This document shows positions 29,635 through 40,232 of a stretch of DNA of 64,000 bases, piece by piece (the stretch's first letter is position 1; each line of letters begins with the position of its first letter). The DNA comes from Deltaproteobacteria bacterium. Lineage in GTDB: Bacteria; Desulfobacterota; GWC2-55-46. The notes under the pieces are model-generated. The model worked only from the letters and a program-made list of their open reading frames with translations, did not search any database and was not told where the DNA came from. Location of the stretch: contig JACRNL010000005.1 of NCBI GenBank assembly GCA_016234935.1, positions 1 to 64,000 on the forward strand. Reading direction: 5' to 3'. Both the position numbers and the translations under genes were made by a program.

Positions 29635-32458
29635 CCAAAACTTTTTTCAAGAACTCTCCGGTGTGGGATGCCTTATTCCCCGCGACGTCTTCAGGAGTCC
29701 CTTCGGCGACAACACGCCCGCCTCCGGCCCCGCCTTCGGGACCGAGGTCTATTACCCAGTCCGCTGATTTTATCACGTCAAGGTTGTGCTCGATAATCAC
29801 TATGGTGTTGCCCGCGTCACGCAGGTTTTTAAGCACTTCAAGGAGCTTGTGGATATCCGCGAAGTGAAGCCCCGTGGTCGGCTCATCAAGGATGTATATC
29901 GTCTTGCCGGTTGCTCTTTTGGAAAGTTCGCGCGATAATTTTATCCTCTGGGCCTCGCCTCCTGAAAGCGTGGTGGACGGCTGGCCGAGCTTGACGTAGC
30001 CCAGTCCCACGTCCGTAAGCGTCCGGAGCTTCTCCTTTATCGGCGGGATGTTTTCAAAAAACCTCAGTCCCTCGCTTACCGTCAGGTCAAGGCAGTCTGC
30101 GATGTTCCTGCCGCGAAAGCGTATCTCCAGCGTGTCGCGGTTGTACCTTTGCCCCCTGCACGCCTCGCACATCACGTAGACGTCCGGCAGAAAGTGCATC
30201 TCCACCTTTATGAGGCCGTCGCCCTTGCAGGATTCGCATCTGCCGCCTTTTACGTTGAAGCTGAACCTGCCGGGGCCGTATCCGCGCACGCGCGCATCGG
30301 GAAGCGTGCTGAAAAGATCCCTTATCGGCGTAAAAACGCCCGTATAGGTCGCCGGGTTTGAGCGCGGCGTCCTGCCTATGGGTGATTGGTCGATGTCTAT
30401 GACCTTGTCAATAAACTCCATGCCGGCGATGCCGGCGGCCTCGCCGGCCCTCTCCCTTGAGTCATAAAGCCTTCTGGCGAGGTTTTTGTAAAGCGTGTCG
30501 ACGACAAGCGTGCTTTTTCCTGAACCTGACACGCCCGTGACGCAGGTGATGAGTCCAAGGGGGAAGCCGACGGTCACGTCCCTGAGATTATTGGCCCGCG
30601 CGCCTTTTACGGTGATCCTTCTGTTGTCCGGCCTTTTCCTTTCAGACGGCACGGGTATCTGAAGCTCTCCTGAAAGATACTTCCCTGTAAGAGATCCGGC
30701 GTGTTTGATTAAATCATCCGCCGTGCCTTTTGCCACGACCTCGCCGCCGCCCGTCCCCGCGCCAGGGCCCATGTCTATGAGATAATCCGCCTCCCGCATG
30801 GTCTCCTCGTCGTGTTCGACGACTATAACGCTGTTGCCCATGTCGCGCAGCCGCTTCAAGGCCGCGAGAAGCCGCTTATTGTCCCTCTGGTGCAGACCGA
30901 TGGACGGCTCGTCAAGTATATACAGCACGCCGACGAGGCTTGAGCCTATCTGAGTGGCAAGCCGTATCCGCTGCCCCTCGCCGCCCGAAAGCGTCCCGGC
31001 CGCCCTTTCAAGCATGATGTAGTCAAGCCCCACGTTCGCTAAAAAGCCGAGCCTTTCGGTTATCTCCTTTAAGACCCTGCGCGCTATCTCCTCGCCGCTT
31101 GCGGTGAGCTTCAGGCCGATGAAAAACCTGACCGCGTCCTTTATGGACATCCTCACCACGTCCACTATGGATTTGCCCCCGACCTTTATGAACAGGGCCT
31201 CTCTTTTAAGCCTTGCCCCTTCGCACGCCGGGCACGGCGCGGTGTTCATGTACCGCTCCAAATCCTCTCTTACGTCATCGGAATCCGTGTCGCGGTATCT
31301 GCGTTCAAGGTTTTTCAATACCCCCTCAAACGGCTCCGTATAGGTATACCTGCTTTTTTCACTGACATAGTTGAACTCTATCTCATCTTCACCGGAACCG
31401 TGCAGTATGACGTCCCGCGCCGCCTGCGGCAGCTTTTTCCACGGCGCTGCCAGCGAGAAGCCGTAGCGGTTTGACAGCGCGCCCAATATTTGAAGATAAT
31501 ATGCCGACGTCTTTTTTCCGCCCTTTGCCGCCGACGCCCACGGCGCGAGCGCGCCGTCATGCAGGGAAATCGCGCCGTCCGGCACGCAAAGCTCCGCGTC
31601 AAAGTAGAACTTCTCTCCAAGCCCCTTGCAGTCCGGACAGGCCCCGTAGGGTGAGTTAAATGAAAAGGTCGTCGGTGTTATCTCCGGGTAGCTGATGCCG
31701 CAGTCTATACAGGAGAGCTTTTCATTAAAAAGCATCTCCTTCCTGCCTTCCGGCTCGGCCTTCACAAGGCCGCCTGAAAGGCGCGCCCCTGCCTCAAGGG
31801 AATCCGTCAGCCTTCTGAGGATGCCTTCTTTGAGAACAACGCGGTCAACGACGACGTCTATGTTGTGCTTTTTCCTCTTGTCAAGGCCGGGCGCGGCTTC
31901 AAGGTCATGCATCTGGCCGTTTATCTTGACGCGCGTATAGCCGTCTTTTCTGAGCTGTTCAAGCTCCTTTTTGTATTCGCCCTTCCTTCCGCGGACAATC
32001 GGCGAGAGGATAATTACCTTCGACCCCGGCGGCAGTTCCAGAATCCTGTCGGCCATCTGCTGTATGGTCTGCGAGGTAATGGCCTTGCCGCAGCTATGGC
32101 AAAACGGGCTTCCGACGCGCGCAAAAAGAAGCCGCAGATAATCGTAAATCTCCGTCACGGTGCCGACGGTAGAGCGCGGATTTTTTGAAGTCGTCTTTTG
32201 TTCGATTGAAATGGATGGGGAAAGCCCTTCGATGCTCTCGACGTCAGGCTTGTCTATCCTCTCAAGGAACTGCCTCGCATAAGCAGAGAGCGATTCGACG
32301 TAGCGCCTCTGCCCTTCGGCATAAATGGTATCAAAGGCAAGAGATGATTTGCCCGACCCTGACACGCCCGTAATGACCACGAGCCTGTCCCTCGGTATCT
32401 CAAGGGAGATGCCCTTTAGATTATGCTCCCTCGCGCCTTTTATGATTATTTTGTCCAT
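29624..32458 (-). CDS. uvrA: Excinuclease ABC subunit A
   Basis: [64 protein letters not shown]. Start M42 of the listed ORF. Confidence 0.97.
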   Translation of the reverse strand: MDKIIIKGAREHNLKGISLEIPRDRLVVITGVSGSGKSSLAFDTIYAEGQRRYVESLSAYARQFLERIDKPDVESIEGLSPSISIEQKTTSKNPRSTVGTVTEIYDYLRLLFARVGSPFCHSCGKAITSQTIQQMADRILELPPGSKVIILSPIVRGRKGEYKKELEQLRKDGYTRVKINGQMHDLEAAPGLDKRKKHNIDVVVDRVVLKEGILRRLTDSLEAGARLSGGLVKAEPEGRKEMLFNEKLSCIDCGISYPEITPTTFSFNSPYGACPDCKGLGEKFYFDAELCVPDGAISLHDGALAPWASAAKGGKKTSAYYLQILGALSNRYGFSLAAPWKKLPQAARDVILHGSGEDEIEFNYVSEKSRYTYTEPFEGVLKNLERRYRDTDSDDVREDLERYMNTAPCPACEGARLKREALFIKVGGKSIVDVVRMSIKDAVRFFIGLKLTASGEEIARRVLKEITERLGFLANVGLDYIMLERAAGTLSGGEGQRIRLATQIGSSLVGVLYILDEPSIGLHQRDNKRLLAALKRLRDMGNSVIVVEHDEETMREADYLIDMGPGAGTGGGEVVAKGTADDLIKHAGSLTGKYLSGELQIPVPSERKRPDNRRITVKGARANNLRDVTVGFPLGLITCVTGVSGSGKSTLVVDTLYKNLARRLYDSRERAGEAAGIAGMEFIDKVIDIDQSPIGRTPRSNPATYTGVFTPIRDLFSTLPDARVRGYGPGRFSFNVKGGRCESCKGDGLIKVEMHFLPDVYVMCEACRGQRYNRDTLEIRFRGRNIADCLDLTVSEGLRFFENIPPIKEKLRTLTDVGLGYVKLGQPSTTLSGGEAQRIKLSRELSKRATGKTIYILDEPTTGLHFADIHKLLEVLKNLRDAGNTIVIIEHNLDVIKSADWVIDLGPEGGAGGGRVVAEGTPEDVAGNKASHTGEFLKKVLAGR

Positions 32459-33459
32459 GGTGGTTTTGCCTGAAGCTGCGCTTTTCTGCGCGAAATAAAT
32501 TCTTTCCCCCTCTTCCCCGCCATTGCCGCGGCCATTTCTATGGCGGCGACGAGGCTTTCGGGGCTGGCCTTTCCTTTCCATGCAATGTCATAGGCAGTGC
32601 CGTGGTCAACGGATGTGCGGATGATGGGAAGGCCGAGCGTGGCGTTGACGCCGTTGTCAAATGAGAGGAGTTTTAGGGGGCCGAGACCCTGATCATGGTA
32701 CATGCAGACCACGCAGTCGAACTCATGCCTTTTTACGGCCCTGTAAAAGACCGTGTCCGGCGGCAAAGGGCCTATGGCGTTTATTCCGGCCTTGCGCGCC
32801 TTTTTTATCGCCGGAATAATAATGTCCTTTTCCTCCTCACCGAACATCCCGCCTTCTCCGGCATGGGGATTTAATCCCGCCACCGCTATCCTCGGCCTTT
32901 TGAATCCAAAGTATCTCCTGAAGGAATCGTCCGTCACCTTCAGCGTCTGGAACACGGCGTCTTTCGTGACAAGGCGCGGCACGTCGCGAAGCGGAACGTG
33001 GATGGTCACGAGTATGACCTTCAATTCATTTCCGCCGAGCATCATTGCGAACTTTTTTGTATTGGTCAGATGCGCGATAAATTCGGTGTGGCCGGGAAAT
33101 TTGAAACCTGCCTTTTTGGCCGCGTCCTTGCTGATAGGAGCGGTGACTACGGCGTCGGCCTCGCCGCTTACGGCCATGCGCACGCCTTCTTCTATATAGC
33201 CTATCATGGCTCTGCCGGAGGCGACCGCCGGATGGCCGGGCCTTAATTTTTTAATGTCGAGCTGTGAGAGGTTTTTGACAACGCCGCTTTTGGGAGGCTT
33301 GAGGCCAAGCCTTTTGGAAATGTGTTTTAGCAGCCCTTCGTCGCCGAGGACAATCGGCGATGCCATACGCGAAACCCTTTTATCCGCAAGGGCCTTCAGG
33401 ATTATCTCAGGGCCGACCCCAACCGGATCGCCCATTGTTATGGCTATAACTGGTTTCAT
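32446..33459 (-). CDS. pdxA: 4-hydroxythreonine-4-phosphate dehydrogenase
   Basis: [26 protein letters not shown]...; [16 protein letters not shown]. Confidence 0.95.
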   Translation of the reverse strand: MKPVIAITMGDPVGVGPEIILKALADKRVSRMASPIVLGDEGLLKHISKRLGLKPPKSGVVKNLSQLDIKKLRPGHPAVASGRAMIGYIEEGVRMAVSGEADAVVTAPISKDAAKKAGFKFPGHTEFIAHLTNTKKFAMMLGGNELKVILVTIHVPLRDVPRLVTKDAVFQTLKVTDDSFRRYFGFKRPRIAVAGLNPHAGEGGMFGEEEKDIIIPAIKKARKAGINAIGPLPPDTVFYRAVKRHEFDCVVCMYHDQGLGPLKLLSFDNGVNATLGLPIIRTSVDHGTAYDIAWKGKASPESLVAAIEMAAAMAGKRGKEFISRRKAQLQAKPPWTK

Positions 33460-33592
33460 AAAAAAAAGACCGTGATGCGTAAAAGGCACAATCCTGCTTT
33501 CCGTTACAAGACGCTGGAGCGTCCAAGGCTGCATTCCCACGCCGGAGCGTGGGAACGATAATCAATTAATGATAGATAGGGCTTTTTTAGCT

Positions 33593-33716
33593 CAGGCTGC
33601 TCAAAAAGCCACAGCTACTAGGCGTCAAGGCGCGAGGAATGAGGCGTGCTTTTGGGCACGCCGTTCGTTCCGAGCAACGCGGACAACGACGTAGATGTGG
33701 CTTTTTCAGCAGCCTG
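33593..33716. repeat. R1 element, copy D
   Basis: CAGGCTGCTCAAAAAGCCACAGCTACTAGGCG...GTAGATGTGGCTTTTTCAGCAGCCTG (compensating A/T change in both arms). Confidence 0.85.
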
Positions 33717-33722
33717 ACGGGA

Positions 33723-34706
33723 CTACAGCCGAATTACAATATGCGCATACTTCTTAACCTCTTTGAGCCAGAAGGCAAAGCGCGCGTCCATTATCCTTTT
33801 AAATATCTTCTCATGTATCCGGTCCCTGACCTGTTCAAGGGGCATGGCTTCGGGGCGCATGGAGTCCTCTACCTTTAATATATGGATGCCGTCGGTCTTG
33901 AATACCGGCTTGCCGACCTCTCCGGGTTTAAGCTTCCACGCAAGGGCTTCAAGCTCTTTGTCTATCTCGCCGGGCTTTACGTATCCAAGATCGCCGCCGG
34001 CCTCTGACGTGGGCGAATCCGAATATTCGCGCGCGAGCGCGGCGAAGTCCATTCCCCTGGCAAGACCCTCCTTAACCATATTGAACTTGGCGAGCTGGCG
34101 CTTTGCGTTGCCGCCGGAAAGAAAGATGAGCCGTATCCTGAATGAGGCGGGACCGGTGAACTCGTCGATATTCTGCTTGTAGTAATCCTTTATCTCATCG
34201 TCAGGCACGGTTATCCGGGAGCGGAACTCCTTGTCTATGAACTTTACCTGCCTTATCTGCTCCTTCACCTGCTCCCTGTACTCCCTTAACGTGAGGCCGT
34301 TTTGCGCCAGAGCCAGAAGAAAGGCCTCCTGCGGCATGCTGTTCTGCCGCTTGACCTCTTCAACGGCGTTGTCTATCTCCTTTTCGCTGACCTCTATGCC
34401 GGCCTTGTCCGAGGCCTGCTTGACGAGCTTTTGCTCGATGATGGTGTCGAGGATGCCGGCCTTTAACCCCGCCATCTTCTGCGCGTCTTTTTTCTCCTCC
34501 GGACTGAGCCTGTCGGACGCGATGGCGGCGGCGGCGTTAAGCTCGGATTGCGTTATGACGCTGTCGTTGATGACGGCTATTATCCTGTCAACGGTCTCGG
34601 CAGACGATAGGCCATGACCGGAGGTAAAAAGAACAACAAGCGCGGCTGCCGCGCCGGCAAGCCGTGAGCGTTTAACCAGCGAAGGATATATTTTAAAATT
34701 CATCAT
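33723..34706 (-). CDS. SurA-like periplasmic peptidyl-prolyl isomerase
   Basis: VDRIIAVINDSVITQSELN SurA N-domain; parvulin domain SDSPTSEAGGDLGYVKPGEIDKELEA. Confidence 0.9.
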   Translation of the reverse strand: MMNFKIYPSLVKRSRLAGAAAALVVLFTSGHGLSSAETVDRIIAVINDSVITQSELNAAAAIASDRLSPEEKKDAQKMAGLKAGILDTIIEQKLVKQASDKAGIEVSEKEIDNAVEEVKRQNSMPQEAFLLALAQNGLTLREYREQVKEQIRQVKFIDKEFRSRITVPDDEIKDYYKQNIDEFTGPASFRIRLIFLSGGNAKRQLAKFNMVKEGLARGMDFAALAREYSDSPTSEAGGDLGYVKPGEIDKELEALAWKLKPGEVGKPVFKTDGIHILKVEDSMRPEAMPLEQVRDRIHEKIFKRIMDARFAFWLKEVKKYAHIVIRL

Positions 34707-35659
34707 AACAGCCCTTCCTGCATCTCTATCTTCACGCCCTTTTTAAGCGCATCCACCCATGAGGCCATCTCCTTTTCAAACTGCTCTTCCCGCAGCCTTT
34801 CCATGATGCGCTCCTTTACGTCGTCGAACTTCAGTTTGCCCCCCTTTTTACGCGCCTCAAGGAGGAAAATGTGGTAGCCGTATTCCGTTTTGACCACGTC
34901 GCTTATCTCTCCGGGCCGGAGACTGAAGACGACCGTCTCAAACTCCTCAGGCATGTCGCCGCGTCCGAAAAAGCCGAGGTCTCCGCCGCTTTCGCGCTCC
35001 GGGCTGATGGAAACCTCCTTCGCGGTCTGCGCGAAAGTCGAAGGGGTAAGCCCTTTTCTTACCTTGCGCGCGTCTTCGATATTACCGATGACTATCATGC
35101 GCGCGCGCACCTGCTCGGCGGCGATATATTCGCCGGGATGTCCCTTATAATATTCAAGCGCCGCCTTCTCATCCGCGGTCCCCCTGGCAGCCACCCTCGC
35201 GCCTATGACCCTGCTCACCGTCTTTCGAACGATGATCTTTCTTCTGATATCCTCGTTCCAGCTTTCCATGCCGCCGTATTTGCCGGTAACGGCGTCCTTG
35301 AAAGCGTCATCCCCGGAGGCGGCCTTGATCCTGTCGCTCTCGGCGGACACTTCATCGGCAGCGGCATCTATATTCAACCTGCGCGCCTCGCCGAGTATCA
35401 GCTCTTCTTCTATAAGCTGGCTGAGAAAATCATTCTTAAGCGCCTTTAGTTCCGCCGGACTTATTCCGGCGGTATCCTCCGGCATATACCTCTTTAACGC
35501 GCTGTCATACGCCTTTTTGGCAACCGCCTGTTCGCCTATCTTTATGACCGGCTTTTCGCCTTCCTTATCCTCCTTCACGCCCTGACAGCCGGCGCAAATA
35601 AGAAGGAAAACGGCAACGGTTATATATGACCGGGATGCTCTGTTTAAGATCGTTTTCAT
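34703..35659 (-). CDS. Parvulin-type peptidyl-prolyl isomerase lipoprotein
   Basis: LLICAGCQ lipobox; EVSISPERESGGDLGFFGRGDMPEEFETVVFSLRPGEIS. Confidence 0.88.
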   Translation of the reverse strand: MKTILNRASRSYITVAVFLLICAGCQGVKEDKEGEKPVIKIGEQAVAKKAYDSALKRYMPEDTAGISPAELKALKNDFLSQLIEEELILGEARRLNIDAAADEVSAESDRIKAASGDDAFKDAVTGKYGGMESWNEDIRRKIIVRKTVSRVIGARVAARGTADEKAALEYYKGHPGEYIAAEQVRARMIVIGNIEDARKVRKGLTPSTFAQTAKEVSISPERESGGDLGFFGRGDMPEEFETVVFSLRPGEISDVVKTEYGYHIFLLEARKKGGKLKFDDVKERIMERLREEQFEKEMASWVDALKKGVKIEMQEGLL

Positions 35660-35708
35660 GATTAAATATTATTCCCTGATTCCCGCTAAAACGGATTTAA
35701 CGCCACTA

Positions 35709-38700
35709 TTAAATATAACACCCCGCCACAAGCTCTTTCAACACATATCTGGCCTCTTTAAGCGGTGAAATATCCGTTGTCCCGGCTGGCGGGAAGACGA
35801 CAAGCCTTGAGTCCGGAGTAAGCCTGAACCTCTTAGGCTCCTTTTTAGCCAGGCTAAGGCATTTTTCAGCGAGCCTCCTGCCGAATGCCGCGTCTTTAAT
35901 CTCCCCGAAGGCTATGTAAAGCCGCCCGCCCCTTTGCGCCAGCTCCTTTGCCCTGACCGCCTTCAAAAGGAGCTTGAGCCCGGCCGCCTGCAGGAGGTTG
36001 TCCACCGGCTCCGGCATATCGCCGAAGCGGTCGCCGAGTTCGTCGGTAATTTCAATGACCTCGTCTTCAGTGGACACGGACGCGAGCTTCTTGTAAAAGC
36101 CGAGCCTTTGCCTCGCGTCCGGCATATAGTCCTCCGGAATATACTGCGATACCTTGAGGTTTATCTCAGGCTCTATCTCCTCCGGCGCGGCCTCTCCCTT
36201 TAACTCCCTGACCGCCTCTTCGAGCAGCTTCGCGTACATGTCAAAGCCGACCTCGGTTATATGGCCGGATTGGGACGTCCCGAGGAACTCGCCCGCACCG
36301 CGTATCTCAAGGTCATACGTGGCTATCTTGAAGCCGGAGCCCGGCTCGGTGAGTTCCTGCAATACCTCTATGCGCCTGCGGGCGTCCGCTGTAAGGCCGG
36401 CCTCTTCAGGGATTATGAAGTAGGCGTAGGCCCTGTGGCTGCTCCTGCCGACGCGGCCCCTTAATTGATAAAGCTCGGCAAGGCCGAACCTGTCGGCCCT
36501 GTTTATGATAATCGTGTTTGCCGAAGGTATATCAAGGCCGGATTCGATGATGGCGGTGGAAAGCAGGACGTCGTATTCCCTGCTTACAAAGCCGAGCATC
36601 TTTTTCTCAAGCTCAGTCTCCTTCATCTGCCCATGCGCCACGGCTACGCGCGCGTTCGGGACGACGCGGCTTAAAAATTCGTGCAGCGCGGCAATGGACT
36701 GTATCCTGTTATGCACGAAAAAGACCTGTCCGTTCCTTTTAATCTCCCTTTCAACGGCCTCGGCTATCTGCGCCTCGTCGAAACGGATGACGCTCGTCTT
36801 TATGGCGAGCCTGTCCTCCGGCGGCGTGCCTATGATGCTCATATCCCTGATGCCCCCAAGGGACATCTGAAGCGTCCTCGGTATGGGCGTGGCCGTCAGC
36901 GTCAGGCAGTCTACGGTTTTGCGCATCTGCTTGAAACGTTCCTTCTGCTTGACGCCGAACCTGTGCTCTTCGTCAATGACTATCAGCCCCAGGTCTTTGA
37001 ACTCCATGTCTTTTTGAAGGAGCCTGTGCGTGCCTATGACGATATCCACCTCGCCGGTCTTTACCTTTTCGACTACCTCTTTTTGCTCCTTTTTCGATTT
37101 AAACCGGCTTAAAACCCCCACCGTGACCGGATACGGAGCGAACCTTTTTGAAAATGTAAGATAGTGCTGCTGCGCGAGGACCGTCGTGGGCACGAGCACC
37201 GCGGTCTGCTTGTTGTCAAGGGCGGCCTTGAAGGCGGCCCTTATGGCGACCTCTGTCTTGCCGTAGCCGACGTCGCCGCAGATGAGCCTGTCCATTGTCC
37301 GCTCCTCCTGCATGTCGGCCAATGTCTCGTCAATGGCGCGCGCCTGGTCGGGCGTCTCCGTGTATTCAAACCCGGCCTCGAACTCCTGGAACATATGGCT
37401 TGGTTTTGAAAAGGCAAAGCCCACAGAGGCCTGCCTCTCGGCATAGAGCTTTAAAAGCTCTCCCGCCATCTTCTCGACCTCTTTTTTGACGCGGCCTTTT
37501 GTCCTGCCCCATCCGGCGGAGCCGAGCTTGTCAAGCAGCGGCCCCCTTCCCTCAACGCCGTGGTATTTGCTTATGAGATCCATCCGCGAAACAGGCATGT
37601 AGAGCTTGTCAGCGTCGCGGTATTCAAGGAGCAGAAAATCGTTTTCTATGCCGTCTACGCCGACCCTCTTCATGCCGCGGTAAAGGCCGATGCCGTGATG
37701 GGCGTGGACGATATAGTCGCCCTCCTTCAAGTCCTGCAGCTCGAGCAAAAAGGCGTCCAACTTCCTTGATGACGGCGCCCTGCGCTTGACCCTCTCCCCG
37801 AATATCTCCTCTTCGCTTATGATAACGAGGCGCTCAACGGACGCATTAAAACCGGTTGAAAGCGAGCCCAGCGCGAGGGCGAACTCCGTGGCTTTTCTCT
37901 CAAGGATATCCGCGCCCTTCAAGACCGCGGGTTTTAAACCGTATGCCTCTAAAAGCTCCTTTGTCCTGTCGGCCTGCCCTTTGTTGTGGACGGTCAGATA
38001 GACCCTCCAGCCTTCGCCAACGCCCTCTTTTATCCTGTCGGCAAGGGGTTTTAAGGCGAATTCACGGCCTTTTCGCCGAGCCATATCCTGTTTGACGTCA
38101 AGATTCGACCCTGCCGAAAGCTCTATCCCGCCGCTTTTAAAGCTCTCGACCTCGATGACCGCGAACCTGCCAATCTGCGCGCGCGCCTCCTTGGCGCTTA
38201 AATAAAGCTCCTCGGGCCTGACGAAAAACTGTTTCCTGGTTAAAAACCTTTCCGCCTCATTTTTCACCTCGCCCTCGAAGAGCTCAAAAGACGCCTCGGC
38301 GGAAGGCGCGTCAATCAGCGCGACGGCTGTGCTTGAATCCAGATAATCAAAGACCGCGTCGAGCTTGCCGTAAAAAAGCGGCAGAAGCATCTCCCTTCCG
38401 GCAATGCCCACGCCGTCGCGCAGGCTCGTTGAGAGCGCCTCCCACGCAGAACGCGGCAGGTCAAGCTCCTCGGCCCTCTCGATAAGACGCTCCCTTGCGG
38501 CCGAGCGCGCATGCCCGCCGAGAGAAACCTCTCCGGCAGGAAGTATCCTTACCTCGGTAAGCGCGCCCAAAGACCTCTGCGTGCTTAAATCAAAGGCGCG
38601 GATGGATTCCACCTCGTCGCCGAAGAACTCCAGCCTCAAGGGGTTGTCAAAGCCCGGCGGGAATATATCGAGTATCGCCCCCCGCACGCTCATCTCGCCC

Positions 38701-39221
38701 CTTTCCTCGACCATGCTCATGCGCGTAAAGCCGAGACCGGCGAGCGTCGCGACAAGCTCCTCGTGCGGATATGCGCCGCCTTTTAACAGCGTCACCTCGG
38801 CCCCTGCAAGACCCTCCCTGGGCATGACCCTCTGCATGAGGGTCTGGGCCGAGAGGACGGTTATGAATTTTTTAGCTGGATCCGAAAGGCCGTGCAGTAT
38901 CTCGACCCTTGCCGCCGTAAGCTCCTGATGCGCGCTTTGCGCCTCAAAAGGCAGAACCTCGGTTGAGGGGAAGAGACGAACAGCGTCCTGGCCGAGGAAA
39001 AACCGCAGATCGTCGGCAAACTCCGTGGCCGCGCCGTCCTCCGGCAATACGGCGAGCACAGGACGATTCAATGCCCTGAACGCAGATGCAAGGAAAAACG
39101 CCCGCGAGGAGCCGAAAAGCGAGCTTACCCGCAGCCGCTCACCCGCAGGCAGAGCGGCAATCTCCTTTAGCGCGGCGGCCAGAGTATCAACCGGATTATT
39201 TATCGCAGCATCCAATGTCAT
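35709..39221 (-). CDS. mfd: Transcription-repair coupling factor
   Basis: 1170 aa; RID domain GDYIVHAHHGIGLYRGM; helicase motifs GDVGYGKTEVAIRAAFKA, DEEHRFGVKQKE. Confidence 0.98.
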   Translation of the reverse strand: MTLDAAINNPVDTLAAALKEIAALPAGERLRVSSLFGSSRAFFLASAFRALNRPVLAVLPEDGAATEFADDLRFFLGQDAVRLFPSTEVLPFEAQSAHQELTAARVEILHGLSDPAKKFITVLSAQTLMQRVMPREGLAGAEVTLLKGGAYPHEELVATLAGLGFTRMSMVEERGEMSVRGAILDIFPPGFDNPLRLEFFGDEVESIRAFDLSTQRSLGALTEVRILPAGEVSLGGHARSAARERLIERAEELDLPRSAWEALSTSLRDGVGIAGREMLLPLFYGKLDAVFDYLDSSTAVALIDAPSAEASFELFEGEVKNEAERFLTRKQFFVRPEELYLSAKEARAQIGRFAVIEVESFKSGGIELSAGSNLDVKQDMARRKGREFALKPLADRIKEGVGEGWRVYLTVHNKGQADRTKELLEAYGLKPAVLKGADILERKATEFALALGSLSTGFNASVERLVIISEEEIFGERVKRRAPSSRKLDAFLLELQDLKEGDYIVHAHHGIGLYRGMKRVGVDGIENDFLLLEYRDADKLYMPVSRMDLISKYHGVEGRGPLLDKLGSAGWGRTKGRVKKEVEKMAGELLKLYAERQASVGFAFSKPSHMFQEFEAGFEYTETPDQARAIDETLADMQEERTMDRLICGDVGYGKTEVAIRAAFKAALDNKQTAVLVPTTVLAQQHYLTFSKRFAPYPVTVGVLSRFKSKKEQKEVVEKVKTGEVDIVIGTHRLLQKDMEFKDLGLIVIDEEHRFGVKQKERFKQMRKTVDCLTLTATPIPRTLQMSLGGIRDMSIIGTPPEDRLAIKTSVIRFDEAQIAEAVEREIKRNGQVFFVHNRIQSIAALHEFLSRVVPNARVAVAHGQMKETELEKKMLGFVSREYDVLLSTAIIESGLDIPSANTIIINRADRFGLAELYQLRGRVGRSSHRAYAYFIIPEEAGLTADARRRIEVLQELTEPGSGFKIATYDLEIRGAGEFLGTSQSGHITEVGFDMYAKLLEEAVRELKGEAAPEEIEPEINLKVSQYIPEDYMPDARQRLGFYKKLASVSTEDEVIEITDELGDRFGDMPEPVDNLLQAAGLKLLLKAVRAKELAQRGGRLYIAFGEIKDAAFGRRLAEKCLSLAKKEPKRFRLTPDSRLVVFPPAGTTDISPLKEARYVLKELVAGCYI

Positions 39222-39394
39222 TATAAAAACCCCGCGAATTGACTTAACTTGAAATTATAACAGATTTGCCGCGGCATTAAAATGGTTTCAGAAAAAAGCG
39301 CCCTGCCCCAAACCGCAAAACAGTTTTCATGAATTTTTTTTGCGATTGAAAAAATTTGTGTTAGAGTGGATGCTGATAAACTATCCAATGGCCA

Positions 39395-40027
39395 ATGGAA
39401 CTCCTTAAAACCTTCATCGAAATATTTCTGCACCTCGACAAGCATCTTGACCTGCTCATAAAGGGCTACGGCGGCTGGACATATGCCATCCTTTTTCTGA
39501 TAATATTCTGCGAGACCGGCCTTGTGGTGACCCCTTTCCTTCCGGGCGACTCGCTCCTTTTCACCGTGGGCGCGCTCGCGGCAATAGGCTCGCTCGACGT
39601 CTACCTCGTATTCCTTCTTTTAACCGTCGCGGCCATACTCGGCGACACCGTGAACTACGCCGCCGGCAGGTTCATGGGGCCGAAGGTCTTCAGCCGTTTC
39701 CTGAAAAAAGAATATCTCGACCGGACGCACAGGTTCTATGAGAAGTACGGCGGCAAGACCATCGTCTTCGCGCGCTTTGTCCCGATAGTCCGCACCTTCG
39801 CGCCGTTCGTGGCCGGCGTCGGGGTCATGTCTTACCCCATGTTCATCTTCTACAACGTCGCCGGCGCGCTTGCGTGGATAGCCTCGTTCGTCCTCGGCGG
39901 CTACTTCTTCGGCAATATCCCGGCTGTAAAACAGAACTTCACCGCGGTCATCTTCGCCATAATCATCATATCCATCCTCCCAAGCGTAATCGAATTCATC
40001 CGGCACAAAAGACGCAAGTCCGCTTAA
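39395..40027 (+). CDS. DedA family (SNARE-associated) membrane protein
   Basis: [47 protein letters not shown]. Confidence 0.93.
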   Translation: MELLKTFIEIFLHLDKHLDLLIKGYGGWTYAILFLIIFCETGLVVTPFLPGDSLLFTVGALAAIGSLDVYLVFLLLTVAAILGDTVNYAAGRFMGPKVFSRFLKKEYLDRTHRFYEKYGGKTIVFARFVPIVRTFAPFVAGVGVMSYPMFIFYNVAGALAWIASFVLGGYFFGNIPAVKQNFTAVIFAIIIISILPSVIEFIRHKRRKSA

Positions 40028-40232
40028 TTGCCAAGCAAAAAATGATTGACTTTCGACGATCTTTTATTTTATCCTATAGCGCCCTTTATAAGAAAAGCTT
40101 AGATGCCGCCTTAACACGCTGTTTTTAATGGAATTTAACCTTTATTACAGGTTATAATACATAGATACGTCAATCAACGGCGCCGGGGGTCTCTTGACCG
40201 GCGATTTCATGCAGCAAAGGAGGATGTATAAA

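Noticed and set aside
26969-29640. Composite transposon bounded by R1 copies around the glycosyltransferase/DUF2304/TMTC genes
   Set aside because: R1 copies also occur singly beside unrelated genes and no transposase is present; the bracketing is more simply explained by their 3'-end preference.
33509-33560. TTCCCACGC(T/C)GGAGCGTGGGAACGATAA palindrome (also about 63867-63895) as a new element
   Set aside because: To my knowledge this GTTCCCACGCNGGAGCGTGGGAAC type is widespread in many bacterial genomes, so it was not scored as novel.
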